From Bombyx mori (taxonomy: Eukaryota; Arthropoda; Insecta; Lepidoptera; Bombycidae), in NCBI RefSeq assembly GCF_030269925.1, contig NC_085121.1, positions 12,045,501 through 12,109,500 of the forward strand: DNA of 64,000 nt, written 5' to 3'. The notes beneath the pieces are model-generated. The model saw only the letters and a list, made by a program, of their open reading frames with translations, ran no database searches and was not told the DNA's origin. Position 1 is the first letter of the stretch, and the number at the start of each line of letters is the position of its first letter. Positions 11,874 through 24,574 of this stretch are shown piece by piece. The translations under genes were made by a program, and so were the position numbers.

Positions 11874-12521
11874 TTTTTTTTTTGCTGATACTTTAATATG
11901 TACATATTTAGGTTTAAATTTAAATGAAATTACATTACTTCATTAAAAAAATTCACGTACTTCGTATGCTTGTTCGTACTTCTTGACGTGATTCAAATAC
12001 ATAATATTCATTTATTCAAGAACTATTCCAACTTAGTTATCTTCTAGCTTAGAAATTTTACGTTACGGATAACGCTTTGTAAGAGTGCTTGGCGTTTTGC
12101 AGTGCAATGGCAAGTCACGTTCTCACGTGCCACTTCAAGTACCCACATACGCTAATGACGGAACTTTCCTTCTCGTGGCAGTGAAGCAGTACTGAAAACT
12201 TGCATACCTACCATATATGCTTAATATCGGGACAATGACCGTGTTAAATACCAGTCTTCACAGTGAAAACATTAGGTATGATAATATTTATAGATGTCAT
12301 TTTTCCATCAAATGCAGAAGTGTCTGTTGCACGAAATAATAATACATTTTATTTCCAAAAACAAAGAAAGAAAAGAAAAACGAAATACCTTACTATAACT
12401 ATCATGAAACTTTATCGAATGCAGCTCTGGAAGCTTTCGAGAAAGTATTAAAAACAACTCACAAAGCATCAATTCAAAGTATAAAAGATGCGTGAACGCA
12501 AAAAGACGAACACAAACATTA
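11874..12521. other. AT-rich intergenic DNA
   Basis: No supported gene or bounded repeat. Short frames only. Confidence 0.4.
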
Positions 12522-12899
12522 TCTATAAATTAATACGTGAAAAAAACTTTGAACCTACCCCTTTTTACGAAAATTGCAGGGACGGAGGAGTATGGAATTT
12601 TCCACACTTATAGAGAATATAGAGAAGGAGTGCAAAATGCTAATATTTGTTTAAACTTATACATAAAAAATACATTAATCAATAAAAAAAAACATTACAC
12701 ACACTACCATGTATTTGACAAACACACGTGAAATTCAGAATAGATTGATATTTTTTGCTTCAATATTATATATCTATAGCGTAGTCTGGGCGAAATTAGT
12801 TATTATTAAGGGCTATGATAGTCCTTGACAGTAGACCCTTAATAATGTATATAATTTAAATTAATTATAGTTGAATTTCGACTACCGCGCGACCACTAG
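12522..12899 (+). mobile_element. Helitron family H1, non-autonomous
   Basis: Starts TCTATAAATTAATACGTGAA and ends 'ccaCTAG' with A before and T after. A 3' palindrome (here degenerated to 'atagttgaatttcgactac') lies about 12 bases from the end. One of eight H1 copies in this window. Confidence 0.8.
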
Positions 12900-13449
12900 T
12901 TTTTATTAATAGGTTACATTGATATGGGTTTACTTTCACTCAAATGTAGCTGTTAACTTATTTTGCTGAACTGAGACTTGATTATACAAACTTTTTTATT
13001 CTCAAAACGTATCCAATATACAGGGCTCAAGTTTCTTTACGATGGTTAGTTTTCTAGTGAGCGAGCCACAACGATAAAACTACTGGTGGATACATCAAGC
13101 GATACGACGATTCCCAGCGGTAAGTTTTATAGGGGGCCACGTTGAAGACAGTATGGATGAGCATCACGTTTCAAGGCTATTACCACATCGACTGAGCTAT
13201 CCGATATCCTTTATTGCTCTAGTGCGACGGCCCTACCCGCGCGCTCCAGACAATATCCCTTTGTTCGCTGTTCTGCAGATACCATAGACGGGATTAATGT
13301 TCCTCTAACCACCCGTAAGCGCTCATAAACACCTAAACCGCTGCCGTGTTGTTTACAACGAAAGCGATCGAACATGCTGTGTTTATCAATTTTCGAAGTT
13401 CGCCAGACTTGGACGGTTGTATCCAATAGTTTCTTATTTCTTGCTATAA
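12900..13449. other. intergenic DNA with a GC-richer block
   Basis: Bases 13040-13430 are noticeably richer in CG than their surroundings and contain a 71-codon minus-strand frame without a recognisable domain. It could be an old LINE fragment. I cannot assign it. Confidence 0.3.
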
Positions 13450-13739
13450 TCTATATATATAAATGAATTGCTGTTCGTTAGTCTCGCTAAAACTCGAGAA
13501 CAGCTGGACCGATTTGGTTAATTTTGGTCTTGAATTATTCGTGGAAGTCCAGAGAAGGTTTAAAAGGTAAATAAATGAATGAAAATGCTCGTAATTGAAT
13601 AAAAATAACAATTTTGTTTTTCCTTTGATGTGTCCCCCGTCGGACGGTTTCCTTTTGTTTGTTTTAAGTTTATTTTATACAAAAGTTTAGGTCTTTTGTT
13701 TATCGATTGAGGCACTACGAAGTCTGCCGGGTCAGCTAG
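13450..13739 (+). mobile_element. Helitron family H2, non-autonomous
   Basis: Begins TCTATATATATAAATGAATT and ends 'ccgggtcagCTAG' plus T. The full set of H2 internal blocks and the 3' hairpin are present. This is the cleanest H2 copy in the window. Confidence 0.85.
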
Positions 13740-14755
13740 TATATAATATAATATAAAGATCTACATGAGAAAATTTTACTTATTGTATTTAAATATAAGA
13801 ACGTCCAGTAAATTATACTAAAATGTCTAATAACAAAAGTCTTTCTGACATCTTTAAATTCATAACTTATTCTTGGGTAATGTTTGTGGTTATTATATTC
13901 GATTCAGAAATTTGACAACAGTCCTTTATCAAAAGCAAGACAAAGGGCCACGGTAACAACCTTTCGTATAATAACTATAAATTGGCGTGCTCCTGGTTAC
14001 TGGTGGGTGTGATAAGGGCAACAATAGCGATTACAAGGAAACAGAACGGTAAGACAAAGACTGAAAATCGCGCCGGGCACTTGGAGCCCCTTTTGTAAAA
14101 CTTCAAACGTTTAAGCTGCTAAGTGAGATTCGACATCATTCATCCGCATGGGAATAAAATTGTTATCTTGGAATTGTATTCGAGGGAATACAGTTATGTA
14201 AAGACACGAGGCCTGACAGCATGTTTTGTAAAGTAATACACTCGTAATTCATCTCTGAACTTAACTACAATGAATATTGATATAGCATACCAAAACAATA
14301 CTTGATACCAAATACCTCGCTGCGTTATTGTTTGGTATAAAATTATTGGTGCTTAGTATTTTGTCCGTATTTATGTTTTTTCTTTCTATTGGAGGCGTGT
14401 GCGGCGGCGGCGGCGGATACATTCAGCGCATTGTTGGAGGGAATTTGGAGATCCACTTCGAGGCTTTGTTTTATATATATTTTTTGATGATAAATAAATT
14501 GTTTATTTATTTCTAAATGTCAAATAGGAATGCAAAGCTCTGAATAAAATAAAGGAAACTTTAAATTTATCAACTTAATTGTATAAACGACGTCACTGCC
14601 ATTATGCTGAATAAACAGCTCAGTAGAATGTAGCTGTAAACAGTTGCATTATGAAACAAAGACGAATACAACTACATTGTCATCTAGTTTCACAAGCTAA
14701 GGCTTATAAATAAAAAGTAAAGTAAAATAAAAAGGTTTATAAATAAAACCTCAGA
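13740..14755. other. AT-rich intergenic DNA
   Basis: No gene supported. A short (ggc)n run lies at 14402-14415. Confidence 0.35.
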
Positions 14756-15178
14756 TTTTTTTTGTTGCTTACATGAGTGGACGAGCCCACCGGGTGATAA
14801 GTAGTTTCCGGAGCCCATAGGCATTAACAACACCAATTTCGTCACTCGCCTTGAGACATTAGTTCTTTTAAAAGACAACAACTGCCCTACCCTTCAAACC
14901 GAAACGCATTATTGCTTTACGGCAGAAATAGCGGGGGCGGTGATACTTACCCTTGCGGACTCACAAGAGGTCCTACCACCAGTAATTACGCAAATTATAG
15001 TTTTGCAGGTTTGCTTTTTACTACACGATGTTATTCCTTCACCGTGGAAGTCAATCGTGAACATTTGTTAAGTACGTATTTCATTAGAAAAATTGGTACT
15101 TGCCGGCGGGATTCGCACACCGATGCATCGCTACATACGAATGCATCGGGCGTCTTATCCTTTAGGCCACGACGACTT
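14756..15178 (-). mobile_element. SINE family A, long copy with tRNA-like head
   Basis: Read on the minus strand, the head has an A-box-like word (TGGCCTAAAGGATAAGACG) and a B-box-like region (a degraded form of GTTCGAATCCCGC). The family body follows, then a tail ending in 'caaaaaaaat'. This is the arrangement of a tRNA-derived SINE. A second long copy lies at 53708-54178. Confidence 0.75.
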
Positions 15179-17284
15179 ATTTAGGTGCGGACCGCATGTG
15201 CGGGCACTCGTACACTCCTACAAGTCATGATGGAACGCAATTTACATGTTCTAGATCTGAATAAAACAAAATGAAAGATTAACCATAGCAGAATATCTCA
15301 AATTTTCACTCACCTATTGTTATGGTTCACTTCAACGTCGATCGGTGGCTATTTCGAGTTCCTTTATAAATAGTCGGGTTCACCAAAACGGTTTCACGGA
15401 AACAAAATGTCGGACGTAATTTGAGGATCTTCTGTTCGGAAATGTACCGGGTGCATGTTAATGTCTTTCAATGGCTGCCCACCGAACGGCACTTACCGGG
15501 AATCGAGCGGGCATACACATCTCCCGATGTTATCGCACGGATGGGACACTATAATGTGTTATTGTGTCGTCGATTATTCTTCTTTTTTTGTGTATCTTTA
15601 CATTCTTTTTAATACGCTTTTATTAGCTTCAGACGTATGTATGTTAGTTTGTAATGGAATCTTTGAACATGATTTTGACCTTCTTCAAAACGTCGGATTA
15701 ACTAGAAATTTGGTATACTTATTATTAAAAATTAAAATGGTATCAGTAGTTATAAATATTTTATGAACAGATATGAGTAGAAGGGTTATTTTGATAATAT
15801 TCTAAAAAGCACCCCACGCTTTTTTACAATAAAATATTTTTTTCTTACACTATTTTTAATTCAAATTTATTAAAATTTATTTTGTGGTTGGTTTTTCTAT
15901 AAAAGCGTATTTTGTTAGTTTTTTTAAACTATTATTTATTTTTTTCCTTTATTGATGCACAGAACAAATTACAACCATAGAAATTATAAGTTTCAATATT
16001 TAATATAACAATCTGGATTGCAATTCAAAATAGGTGCATACAGAAACATTATAACATCTGAACAAATGCCTAAATATCTTGTGTGTATATATACATGTAT
16101 ATACATATACAGATATGCTCTCTCACACACACACACACACACACTCACAAACATATGTAAGTTACTATCTAATTAAATTTAATCTAATGTATCATTAACT
16201 GGACAATATTAAATATTTGAAAATATGTTTCTGATATATCTATAGTTTATAATGTGGAAATCATTAGTGTTTTTTGGTTTTTCGTTTATCCACTAACGGT
16301 GTTGCTTTAATATGAGCGATGATCACAAATGTTTCAACAAAAATTTGTTTGGGTGGCTTTATATGATCGTAGGGCGTGTTTTGAGCCGGCACGAGTAAGT
16401 GCCACCATAGTGACTATTTTAGTGTCAAAATTTGATGGGTCATACGCAACTACACAACTGAGACTTCGAGCATTGTGTTAAGGTAGGTGGCCTTGGCACA
16501 AAGGGGCGGTGAGTTCGATGGCCAATATGAGTCTGAAGAGGAAGAAAAGAAGAGAAGAAGAGAGAAGAAAAAAGGAGAGTGCTTTTTTGAGTGTTTTTTT
16601 CACACCAACAACAAATCCAAACCTGCACATTACTCAAACCTGCAGCTCAGCACCCCTGTCTCGACAAGCAGGCAGTTACAAGTCCGGGCAGAGGGGGACC
16701 CCCGAGACTCGTCCCGCGGCGACCCGACAGAATGGCCAATATAATGTGATAAATAAGAAAACGTTATAACTAAGTAGGTATGTTACCAGTGAGTTCAACG
16801 CAACTAAAACTTTAAACAAATTTTTCAAAGAATTTGACTTCAGTGCCTTATTATGAAATCTCAAGGATTTGAATCAAAGAGTTCAATTGCAAATAAACCA
16901 TATCAAACCAATGAATAACAATTTGGATCGTTAACCAAATCAGCAGTACGTATCCATGCCTTTAAATAAGATAAACACATCCATTAGGATGTCGCTTTGT
17001 ATTGAGGCAGACACTTCAACAATCAATCTTGGACTTTGACAGAGTCAATTACATTGCCCTTAGACCAATCAAAGTATGCCCTCTACAGACTCGGCTGTAA
17101 TATCTTCAATTGGCAAAGAATCGCATGTGCGTCTTACTCAATCACACTTGTCTCAATTCAGCCGTCTCAGACGCGCTTTATATCCATCTGACCTATATAC
17201 ACACTAATCGTTCATTTATTGCGCTATATTGTGCATTGAATGATATGATTGGCGTTCGCTTCGTGAGCCGTGAGCGAGTTCTAT
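15179..17284. other. AT-rich intergenic DNA with simple repeats
   Basis: No gene is supported. An (AC)n microsatellite occupies about 16126-16145, next to a TATATACATG-type block. A purine-rich, then GC-rich block at 16487-16740 has two overlapping 85-86 codon frames with no known domain. 'atggccaatat' occurs at both of its ends, so it may be a retroposon fragment. Confidence 0.35.
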
Positions 17285-17531
17285 TTTTTTTTTTAGTGCT
17301 TGATGGGTGAACGATCTCACAACCCGGCTGGTGTTAGGTGGTTACACGAGCCCATAGACGTCTATAACGTAAATGCGCAACCCACATTGAGATATAAGTT
17401 CTAAGGTCTCAGTATAGTTACAACGGCTGCTCTACCCTTTGAAATCGAAACGCATTACTGCTTCACGGCAGAAATAGGTAGGGTGATGGTACCTACCCGT
17501 GCGGACTCACAAGATGTCCTACCACTAGTAG
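17285..17531 (-). mobile_element. SINE family A, 5'-truncated
   Basis: Body and tail blocks of the family, running from the tail at left ('gcttgatgggtgaac') to 'cctaccactagta' at right. Confidence 0.75.
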
Positions 17532-17548
17532 ATCATGCGAGACCGATT

Positions 17549-17789
17549 TTTTTTATTGCTTAGATGGGTGGACGAGCTTACAGCCAACCTGGTGTTAAGT
17601 AGTTAATGGAGCCCATAGACATCTACAACGCAAATGCGCCACCCACCTTGAGACATAAGTTCTAAGGTCTCAGTATAGTTACAACAGCTGCCCCACCCTT
17701 CAAATCGAAACGCATCACTGCTTCACGGCAGAAATAGGCAGGGTGGTGGTACCTACCCGTGCGGACTCACAAGATGTCCTACCATTAGT
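17549..17789 (-). mobile_element. SINE family A, 5'-truncated, with target duplication
   Basis: A second copy immediately next to the previous one. It is flanked on the left by 'agtagatcatgcgagaccgat' and on the right by the same word with two changes (17790-17810). This is a likely 21-bp target-site duplication. Confidence 0.8.
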
Positions 17790-18014
17790 AGATCATCCGA
17801 GGCCGATATAAAACGTATCTCGTATACGACTGTAACGACATCCGTGAATGTGATGTTGTACATCCTATAGGTGACGTTTGGTCCCCTCGTGTCCCGCCGG
17901 ATGCGGCCTAATGACATAAATGCAAATTCGACCATTTGAGTTTCCTGCACGCCTGCACTCGACCCAGCTCGATACGCGCCCGTACGACTCACTTGGCCAA
18001 CGTTATATATCTAA

Positions 18015-18781
18015 CTAGCTTTTGCTCGCGACTTCGTCCGCTTGGAATAGTTACTTTGGCATAACGCTAAATTTTACCCGCCTCTTCATTTACGTAGAAA
18101 GTGAAAATGTTATTGAATAATAGAATGTTAAGGAGTTATTTAAGGTATCAAAATCACACTTTTTAAGCGACTTCAAAAGAGGAAGTTATTTAAAGGGGAA
18201 CAATCCTCTCATACATTACTTTAGCGAAACTTTAACCGTTTCCGCAGCGCACGCAGTGGAAGCTCTCAAAAGGGATTAAAACTCCGATTTTGAAACATTC
18301 TTTATTGGTGCTTTTTTTTTTATTGCCCTTGTAGGCAGACGTGCATACGGCCCACCTGATGGTGAGTGGTTACCGTCGCCCATGGACTTCAGCAATGCCA
18401 GGGGCAGAGCCAAGCCGCTACCTACCGCTTAATACTCTCCACAAGCCTCGTTTGAAGAAGGACATGTCATAGTGCTCGAGAAACACCGTGGAGGGGAGCT
18501 CATTCCATAGCCGGATGGTACGTGGTAAAAAAGACGCACTGTGGATGACCGCAGTGGCTCCAGGTAGTATGGATGAACTCTACTCCGGTGACGGGCGGTG
18601 CGATGGTAAAAATGGCGGTCCGCTTGCATTGGTTTTAACGTGATGTTATATAGCCTATAGCCTACCTCGATAAATGGGCTATCTAACACTGAAAGAATTT
18701 TTCAAATCGGACCGACCAGTAATTCTTGAGATTAGCGCGTTCAAACAAACAAACTCTTCAGCTTTATAATATTAGTATAGA
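18015..18781 (-). mobile_element. Helitron family H3, interrupted by SINE family B
   Basis: On the minus strand it starts TCTATACTAATATTATAAAG and ends 'gagcaaaagCTAG' plus T, with a 3' hairpin word (cg.gacgaagtcgcg). The same blocks as the uninterrupted copy at 53114-53445 are present, but about 310 bp of family B sequence splits it at about 18309. Confidence 0.75.
18309..18618 (-). mobile_element. SINE/LINE-tail family B nested in a Helitron
   Basis: The tail at left is an A-run on the minus strand ('gggcaataaaaaaaaa'). The body has 'gccatggacttcagcaatgccaggggcagagcc' and 'ctccacaagcctcgtttgaagaaggac'. The insertion point is inferred from comparison with the intact H3 copy. Confidence 0.7.
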
Positions 18782-20014
18782 TATACTCCATCGAAATACC
18801 GGCATTTTTTGTACTTGCCTTAATAGGCAGCGTGTTTCGCGTTCCTCACATTTTTACTTGATTAAGTGCTCCAGTATTCTGAGCCGGTACCACATCGGCA
18901 CCGGAGTGTTGTAACAGCATCGGAATGTGTATAGAAAGAAATAAAACTAAAGTGTAGATTCGCTTCTTTATTACTCGGTGATCGTAAACACAACATTATA
19001 AAGTACTCTAATATTTTGGTTCAGTCGGGAACTTAAAAAACTAGACACTACATTTTGGTACTACATACATACATCGACAGCTCTAGCTGCACTGGTCTGT
19101 AAATCTAGTCTAGACGAATACAATATACGCTTAGGCAACTAGGACCATTCACGCTATAATAATATGGCTGCGGCGCCAAATCTTTCGTAACGTTTACATA
19201 ATTAATAATTATTTACAAATGCCTAAAATAATTTCATATGTTTATATATTACAAAGCTTCATAGTAACGTGGCGATAATATATCGATTTTGGACATGAAT
19301 ACAAATAGTTCGGTGCATTCGATTATCACAGGTCTTAAAAATAGTTTTATACAGAACAATATATTATAGTAGCAGCTCTATTTTTTTTTTTTTTATGAAG
19401 ATCAGATAGATACAGGAGACAAGTCGCAAACGCACCACATAAATTAACACAACTATTCAAAAAGGACACAACACTAAGTAATGTCTTTTGAATTCTACGA
19501 ACATGACAACAACACTAATCGTTTATTATCGATACAACCTAAACAAAACGTACAATGCGTTAGTGAAATCGAAATACATATTTATTGTCATAAACTGACG
19601 ATTATCGATAATACATAAAAAAAACTTTGATACTATATTTACAAAACGTATTTCACAAATCGATAATTCGAAAAAGTAAGTTCGTCTGATTTCTCCAGAG
19701 ACTGACTACGAGATGCAAATCGTGAAATCCGTAAGCGCCGGAAACAATCGAGGCAACATCGCAACGCCGCCGGAATAATTTCGACTTTTATTTATTCTTA
19801 AAACATTCTCGAAATGCGTTTGTCGTTCGTTGCCTCTCGACCGAAACCATGCAACAGTAATGAGTTACTTTTCGTACACACACGGTGCCGTGCGTATTCA
19901 TTATAAATAGGAGCCGCGGAGTAGGTAAATGCTTTTCACACTTGAACATTCGAGGTTTAGCAGAACGAAAAATACATGATTAGAAAGATTTTTATAAGGT
20001 GGATTTTCGCATTT
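18782..20014. other. AT-rich intergenic DNA
   Basis: No supported gene. A minus-strand AATAAA word lies near 18970, but no coding exon close by connects to it. Confidence 0.35.
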
Positions 20015-20262
20015 ACTATTTTTTATTTTTTTATTACTTAGATGGGTAGACGAGCTCACAGCCCACATGGTGTTAAGTAGTTACTGGAGCCCATAGACAT
20101 ATATAACGTAAATGCGCCACCCACCCTGAGATATAAGTTCTAAGGTCTCAAGTATAGTTACAACGGCTGCCCCACCCTTCAAACCGAAACGCGTTACTGC
20201 TTCACGGCAGAAATAGGCAGGGTGGTTGTACCTACCCGCGCGGACTGACAAGAGATCCTACC
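20015..20262 (-). mobile_element. SINE family A, 5'-truncated
   Basis: Canonical tail ('ttgcttagatgggtagacgagctcacagccca' pattern at left) and body. It ends at the recurrent truncation point 'aagagatcctacca'. Confidence 0.8.
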
Positions 20263-20361
20263 ATAATTTTACATCTTACATATTGTCTTCAGATTCTTTA
20301 TAATTTCAGACGTTTCCATATTTACGTTCTTAACATTTTTGTATGGAAACGACCGTAAATA

Positions 20362-20635
20362 TATCGAGAGGTTAAGGGCTATTAATGGTTCAAGCGACAT
20401 TTTTGCAAGTTTGCAGAAGAGCCATTTATAGTTTAAAATTTATAATTAAAAAAATCTTCTTCAGCTATTTAAATGGAGTAACACTTATTAGAACCTCAAT
20501 TTAAAGCATCGACTTGTTGATGCTAATACCAAATAAAACGCATCTTTAATTGCAAAGATAGATATCGCGTATTAAGCGAAATTTCGCTTAAACAAAATAG
20601 CCTTTCACCCCTTAATAATATAGCGTTTTACTTGT
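20362..20635 (-). mobile_element. MITE, terminal inverted repeat, copy 1
   Basis: The left end ('tcgagaggttaagggctattaatggttcaagcgac') and the inverted right end ('aggggtgaaaggctattttgtttaagcg') are imperfect inverted repeats. Internal blocks (such as 'taccaaataaaacgcatctttaatt') match the MITE at 25710-25972 in reverse orientation. No clear target duplication was found at this copy. Confidence 0.6.
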
Positions 20636-21535
20636 TGTTAAAGTTTAAATTTGAATAACGCGCCCAAAAGCCGTCTCAGTTCGGGCGCATATTAAAATAA
20701 AATCGTGCCGTCCCGAAAGTTCCCGTCACTTCGACGCGGTGACCTACTAAAAACTAGATAAGTTATTATTATGTAGTTCATTCATCCTTTTCTAACATTT
20801 GCGTTAGACAGATTTTCGTTCGGTTGTGTTGGTACAACCCAACGTTACCGGCTTAGGTAGGAAAAACAAAAAGACAAAAAAAAAACTTGTCAAAGCGGCA
20901 CGATGCAATCAATATTAGTACGTCTGTTAATATTTTATTAAAAAATATTTATCCGTATACACCTTTGTGCAAACAATAGAAACAAAACATAGAATGCTAA
21001 CAGTATTTTAATGACAGTTTGTTTGAGTAAAAGTTTTTTATAAGAGAATTCAATGTTACAGATTATAGATTAAGGCGTAACTTTTTTTTTAAGATCTTTA
21101 ATAATGTCTACGAATCGCGAAGGCCACGAGAACTTTTAATAAGCTTGTGAATTAACTAAACTCGTAGAGTCGTAGTTAAAGAGCGCGTGATACGCGAAAC
21201 ATAAATCAATGTTACCCCGGCGGCATACTAATGGTATCCGTTGACAAATAATGATTGTCGACGATTTAAATAAATTAAATCGTGAACACCGTGAAACGAC
21301 GTTACCAACATGAATATGCAAAACGTGTCCATTCGAAATGGCACCCAAATAATATTTCCTACAACCTATATATTTTTTACCACCATACCGTTGGTCGGAT
21401 CAGATAACTGCGCTCACTGGACTCTCTGTTGCGAACGTCCTGAGAGAAGCCGAAAACCGAAGCAAATGGAAGCTGAGGGTACAAAGAGCCACGAAGGGCT
21501 TTCAAGGACACGACCTTCAGCAATGAAGTATGATT
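20636..21535. other. AT-rich intergenic DNA
   Basis: No supported gene or repeat boundary. Confidence 0.4.
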
Positions 21536-21538
21536 AAC

Positions 21539-21838
21539 GGCCGTCTGGTGTAGTGGTAAGTGACATGGTCACACAAGTCTATACAAGGAGGTCGCGGGTT
21601 CGAATCCCGCCAAGGGAAGATATTTGTATGATAAAATTAAATATAAATGTCTTTTCCAGGGTTATGGATGTATATTAAATATATGTATGTGTATAATAAA
21701 AATCTTACATTTATATCCGTTATCTGGTACCTGTAACACAAGTTCTTTACGAACTTATCACGGGACCAGTTAACGTGGCGTGATTGTTAGTAAATATTTA
21801 TTATTTTATTATTTATTCGACTAAGAAGAATTAAAAAA
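21539..21838 (+). mobile_element. tRNA-derived SINE
   Basis: The head carries a pol III A box (TGGTGTAGTGGTAAGTG) and B box (GGTTCGAATCCCGCC) about 40 bases apart. A variable AT-rich body follows, then 'gttatctggtacctgtaacacaagttc...cacgggaccag' and a (tatt)n-like tail. It cannot fold as a complete tRNA, so it is a SINE head and not a tRNA gene. Confidence 0.8.
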
Positions 21839-22961
21839 AAACCGTTACACATAATCGATTCCCGAACGATACATACATACATACACATAGATAGATAGCG
21901 TTATTTACATTTTCACATTAAATTGTATAGCCTGTGATCAATCAAACCGCAGATAAGATTCCCTGCAATAAAGGCCGACTTATAGAGACATACGTAAATC
22001 GCATTGTTTGCAAATTGTAATGACAAACTATTGAACGACAAATGTGGGAGATCGTTTATTTATCGGACAATAATTTAGCATAATGTTACGATTCGTATTA
22101 TATTCGTGCGCTCGGTTTCTTTAAATATTCTGTGGAGAAGTTGAATATAACATCGGCCGTTTACAAAATTGTACCATGTTTTGAAAACACACATTGAGGC
22201 GAGAATATTATTATCGACTTAAAAGTAAACAGTGAACTGCGATAATATAACAATTCGAATAAATCGCACTATTATTACTATTCACAACATCGGAGACACG
22301 GGTACTTACATACACAGATTACAATTAATGTATACGATATATATTATGTATATACACGCAAAATGTTCACACAATGTTTTTTGTTAAAAAAATTACCACT
22401 CACTGAAAGGAAACAAAACACAGTTAAAAGAAGCCCGGCCCGACCCTTCGCAGTTTCTGTCTAAATTATGAAACTTATATTTCGAAATGATCATTTAATA
22501 ATATTAATTTGATACCCATTGTTGTATAAACAAACTATTTCAATAATTCCCTTGGCCGAGGTAAATTTTTTTATCACACGACATAATAACGTGGTCATAA
22601 CACATAAGCATAGCTGCTAGCTTTTAATCATGTAAGGATAGAGACTAAAATTGGTAAACTCAAATGATCCAACAAATAGCACTAGAATTGTAACTAAGAC
22701 GTGACGTATTCAAATGTGATATTAAAATAGTGCACGATGTTGCCAACACAAAAAAATCATTCATTTCAGATCACGATGTTATTAAGTTTTTATATCAAGT
22801 TTTCTGTAAGCATTATTATCGTTCGAAAATCGATTCTCGCAAAAAAAATCGGATAAGTTCCATAAATCGACGGCAATTCAAACTTCATACGTTAATAATA
22901 GCCGTTTTGTAAAATTTGTTTGTTATATTAATTTTAATTATTAATTATTTATTTATTTATT
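21839..22961. other. AT-rich intergenic DNA
   Basis: Includes a short (acat)n/(gata)n simple repeat at about 21868-21898. No gene supported. Confidence 0.4.
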
Positions 22962-23080
22962 CGCGGTAGCGGCAGCGGCTTGGCTCTGTCCCTGGCATTG
23001 CTGAAGTCTATGGGCAACGGTAACCACTCACCATTAGGTGGGCCGTATGCTCGTCTGCCTACAATGATAATAAAAAAATA
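22962..23080 (+). mobile_element. family B tail, 5'-truncated
   Basis: 'gcggcttggctctgtccctggcattgctgaagtc' is followed by 'ggtaaccactcaccattaggtgggccgtatgctcgtctgcc' and an A-rich end. Confidence 0.75.
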
Positions 23081-23280
23081 AAAATTCAATAGATGATAAT
23101 ATTGTTATCGAACCGTATTTAAGTTAATAAATAAAATGAAAAGTATAATAGTTTTAAAGAATATATTTAAACTATCGTTAAGGTCACGATAGATGTAAAT
23201 GTTGCAACATTATTTTAGCGGGTGAGAAAACATGATGTTAAAGCAATAACAACGCGCATTTATTATCCAGCTATGTGCGT

Positions 23281-23420
23281 TTTTATTACCCTTATATTGC
23301 AAACTAGAGCATACAGCCCATCCGATGGCGAGTGGATGTTAACAAATACCACAGGCAGAGCCAAGCCACTGCCTACCCCAGAGTACTCTCTGCAAGCCTA
23401 GTTTGAAAAAGGCGTCTCCA
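23281..23420 (-). mobile_element. family B fragment, diverged
   Basis: Degenerate tail ('tttttattacccttatattg') and body ('gcagagccaagccactgcctacc', 'ctctgcaagcctagtttgaaaaagg'). Confidence 0.65.
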
Positions 23421-23509
23421 AACATCTTTTCAAAAACATTTACACTCTATTCCAATTACGAAGTCCCTTTTGACACTTATTGGAACGTAACTCTTCACGT
23501 TTCGCATAG

Positions 23510-23936
23510 TCTATATATTAATACGTGAAGCAAAAACTTTGTACCCCTTTTTACGATAATTGCGCGGGCGGATGAGTATGAAATTTCCCACACTTATGGG
23601 GAATATAGAGAAGGAGTGCAGAATGCTAATACATATTATTTTAAAATTATGCATTAAAAATACATTAAATCAATAAAGAAAACATTACACACTAATATAT
23701 TTGACACACACACATATACTCTTTGTTTATTGTCAAATTTTTGTTATTGCTTAAAGTTTGTTCAAATTGCGAATAGGTTTCTTTATCTTTAATATGACGA
23801 GTATTTGTCTATAGTGTAGTCTTGGCGAAATCTGTGACTATATAAATATAAGTCTTTGGCAATAGAACCATAATAATGTCCAAACTTATAATTTTAATTA
23901 ATTATAGTCGAATATCGACTACTGCGGGAACACTAG
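23510..23936 (+). mobile_element. Helitron family H1, non-autonomous
   Basis: TCTATATATTAATACGTGAA start, 'gaacaCTAG' end followed by T, and the palindrome 'tagtcgaatatcgacta' 13 bases before the end. Confidence 0.8.
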
Positions 23937-24312
23937 TTTAAAAAAATATGCATTTTTGTTCATGGTCGTATACATAATTTAAAAAAAAACCACAATCAAT
24001 TTAAATGATTATACAATTAATTCACACACACAATAACATATTAATAACATCTGTCACATGGGACTTCGTAATTGGAATAGAGTATAATAGTATCAGTGAG
24101 TTTAGTGCGAATTAGTACTTAGTACGCCCTTAGCGGCAAACGTAGGCAAACGTTCCAATTCCATACAAATTTGAGTTAACTTTTACGCGGTCGAGAACGT
24201 TAACATATCGGACTAAGCACACAGAACTGTGTACGGTGCTGTCAAAATCGTATCGATAAAGACGGTCGGCGTAGACTGCGCACAAATACCCAATGGTTAA
24301 CTCTCACATTTA

Positions 24313-24574
24313 AGGCGGTCAGCGCAAAAGTGGCCTAGCCCACAATTTTCCATATTCGAATTTATATATTGCAATTTATTATGCAATCAAAACATATGAA
24401 GTTTTAATGCAAAACTGGCCTATCCCTAGTTGCATAGATAGATAAAAGATGCCTTTGTAAACATTATTTTTGCGGGTATTGTTTTTGCCTACGAAGCAGT
24501 GTAAAATTAAAATGAAATCTCATGATCTCCATATTAAGTATGGTAAGGTTAGGCCACCTTGGCGCTGACGGCCT
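24313..24574. mobile_element. 262-bp MITE with 28-bp inverted ends and 6-bp target duplication
   Basis: The left end AGGCGGTCAGCGC... and the inverted right end AGGCCGTCAGCGC... match over about 28 bases with four differences. CATTTA flanks both sides (24307-24312 and 24575-24580). There is no coding capacity. I do not recognise the superfamily. Confidence 0.7.

Noticed and set aside
16487..16769. Two overlapping 85-86 codon frames with EEEEKKRRREKKK
   Set aside because: Low-complexity purine-rich DNA open in two frames. No domain or partner exon.
21539..21612. Possible tRNA gene
   Set aside because: A and B boxes are present, but the sequence between and around them cannot make a full cloverleaf, and a SINE body and tail follow.
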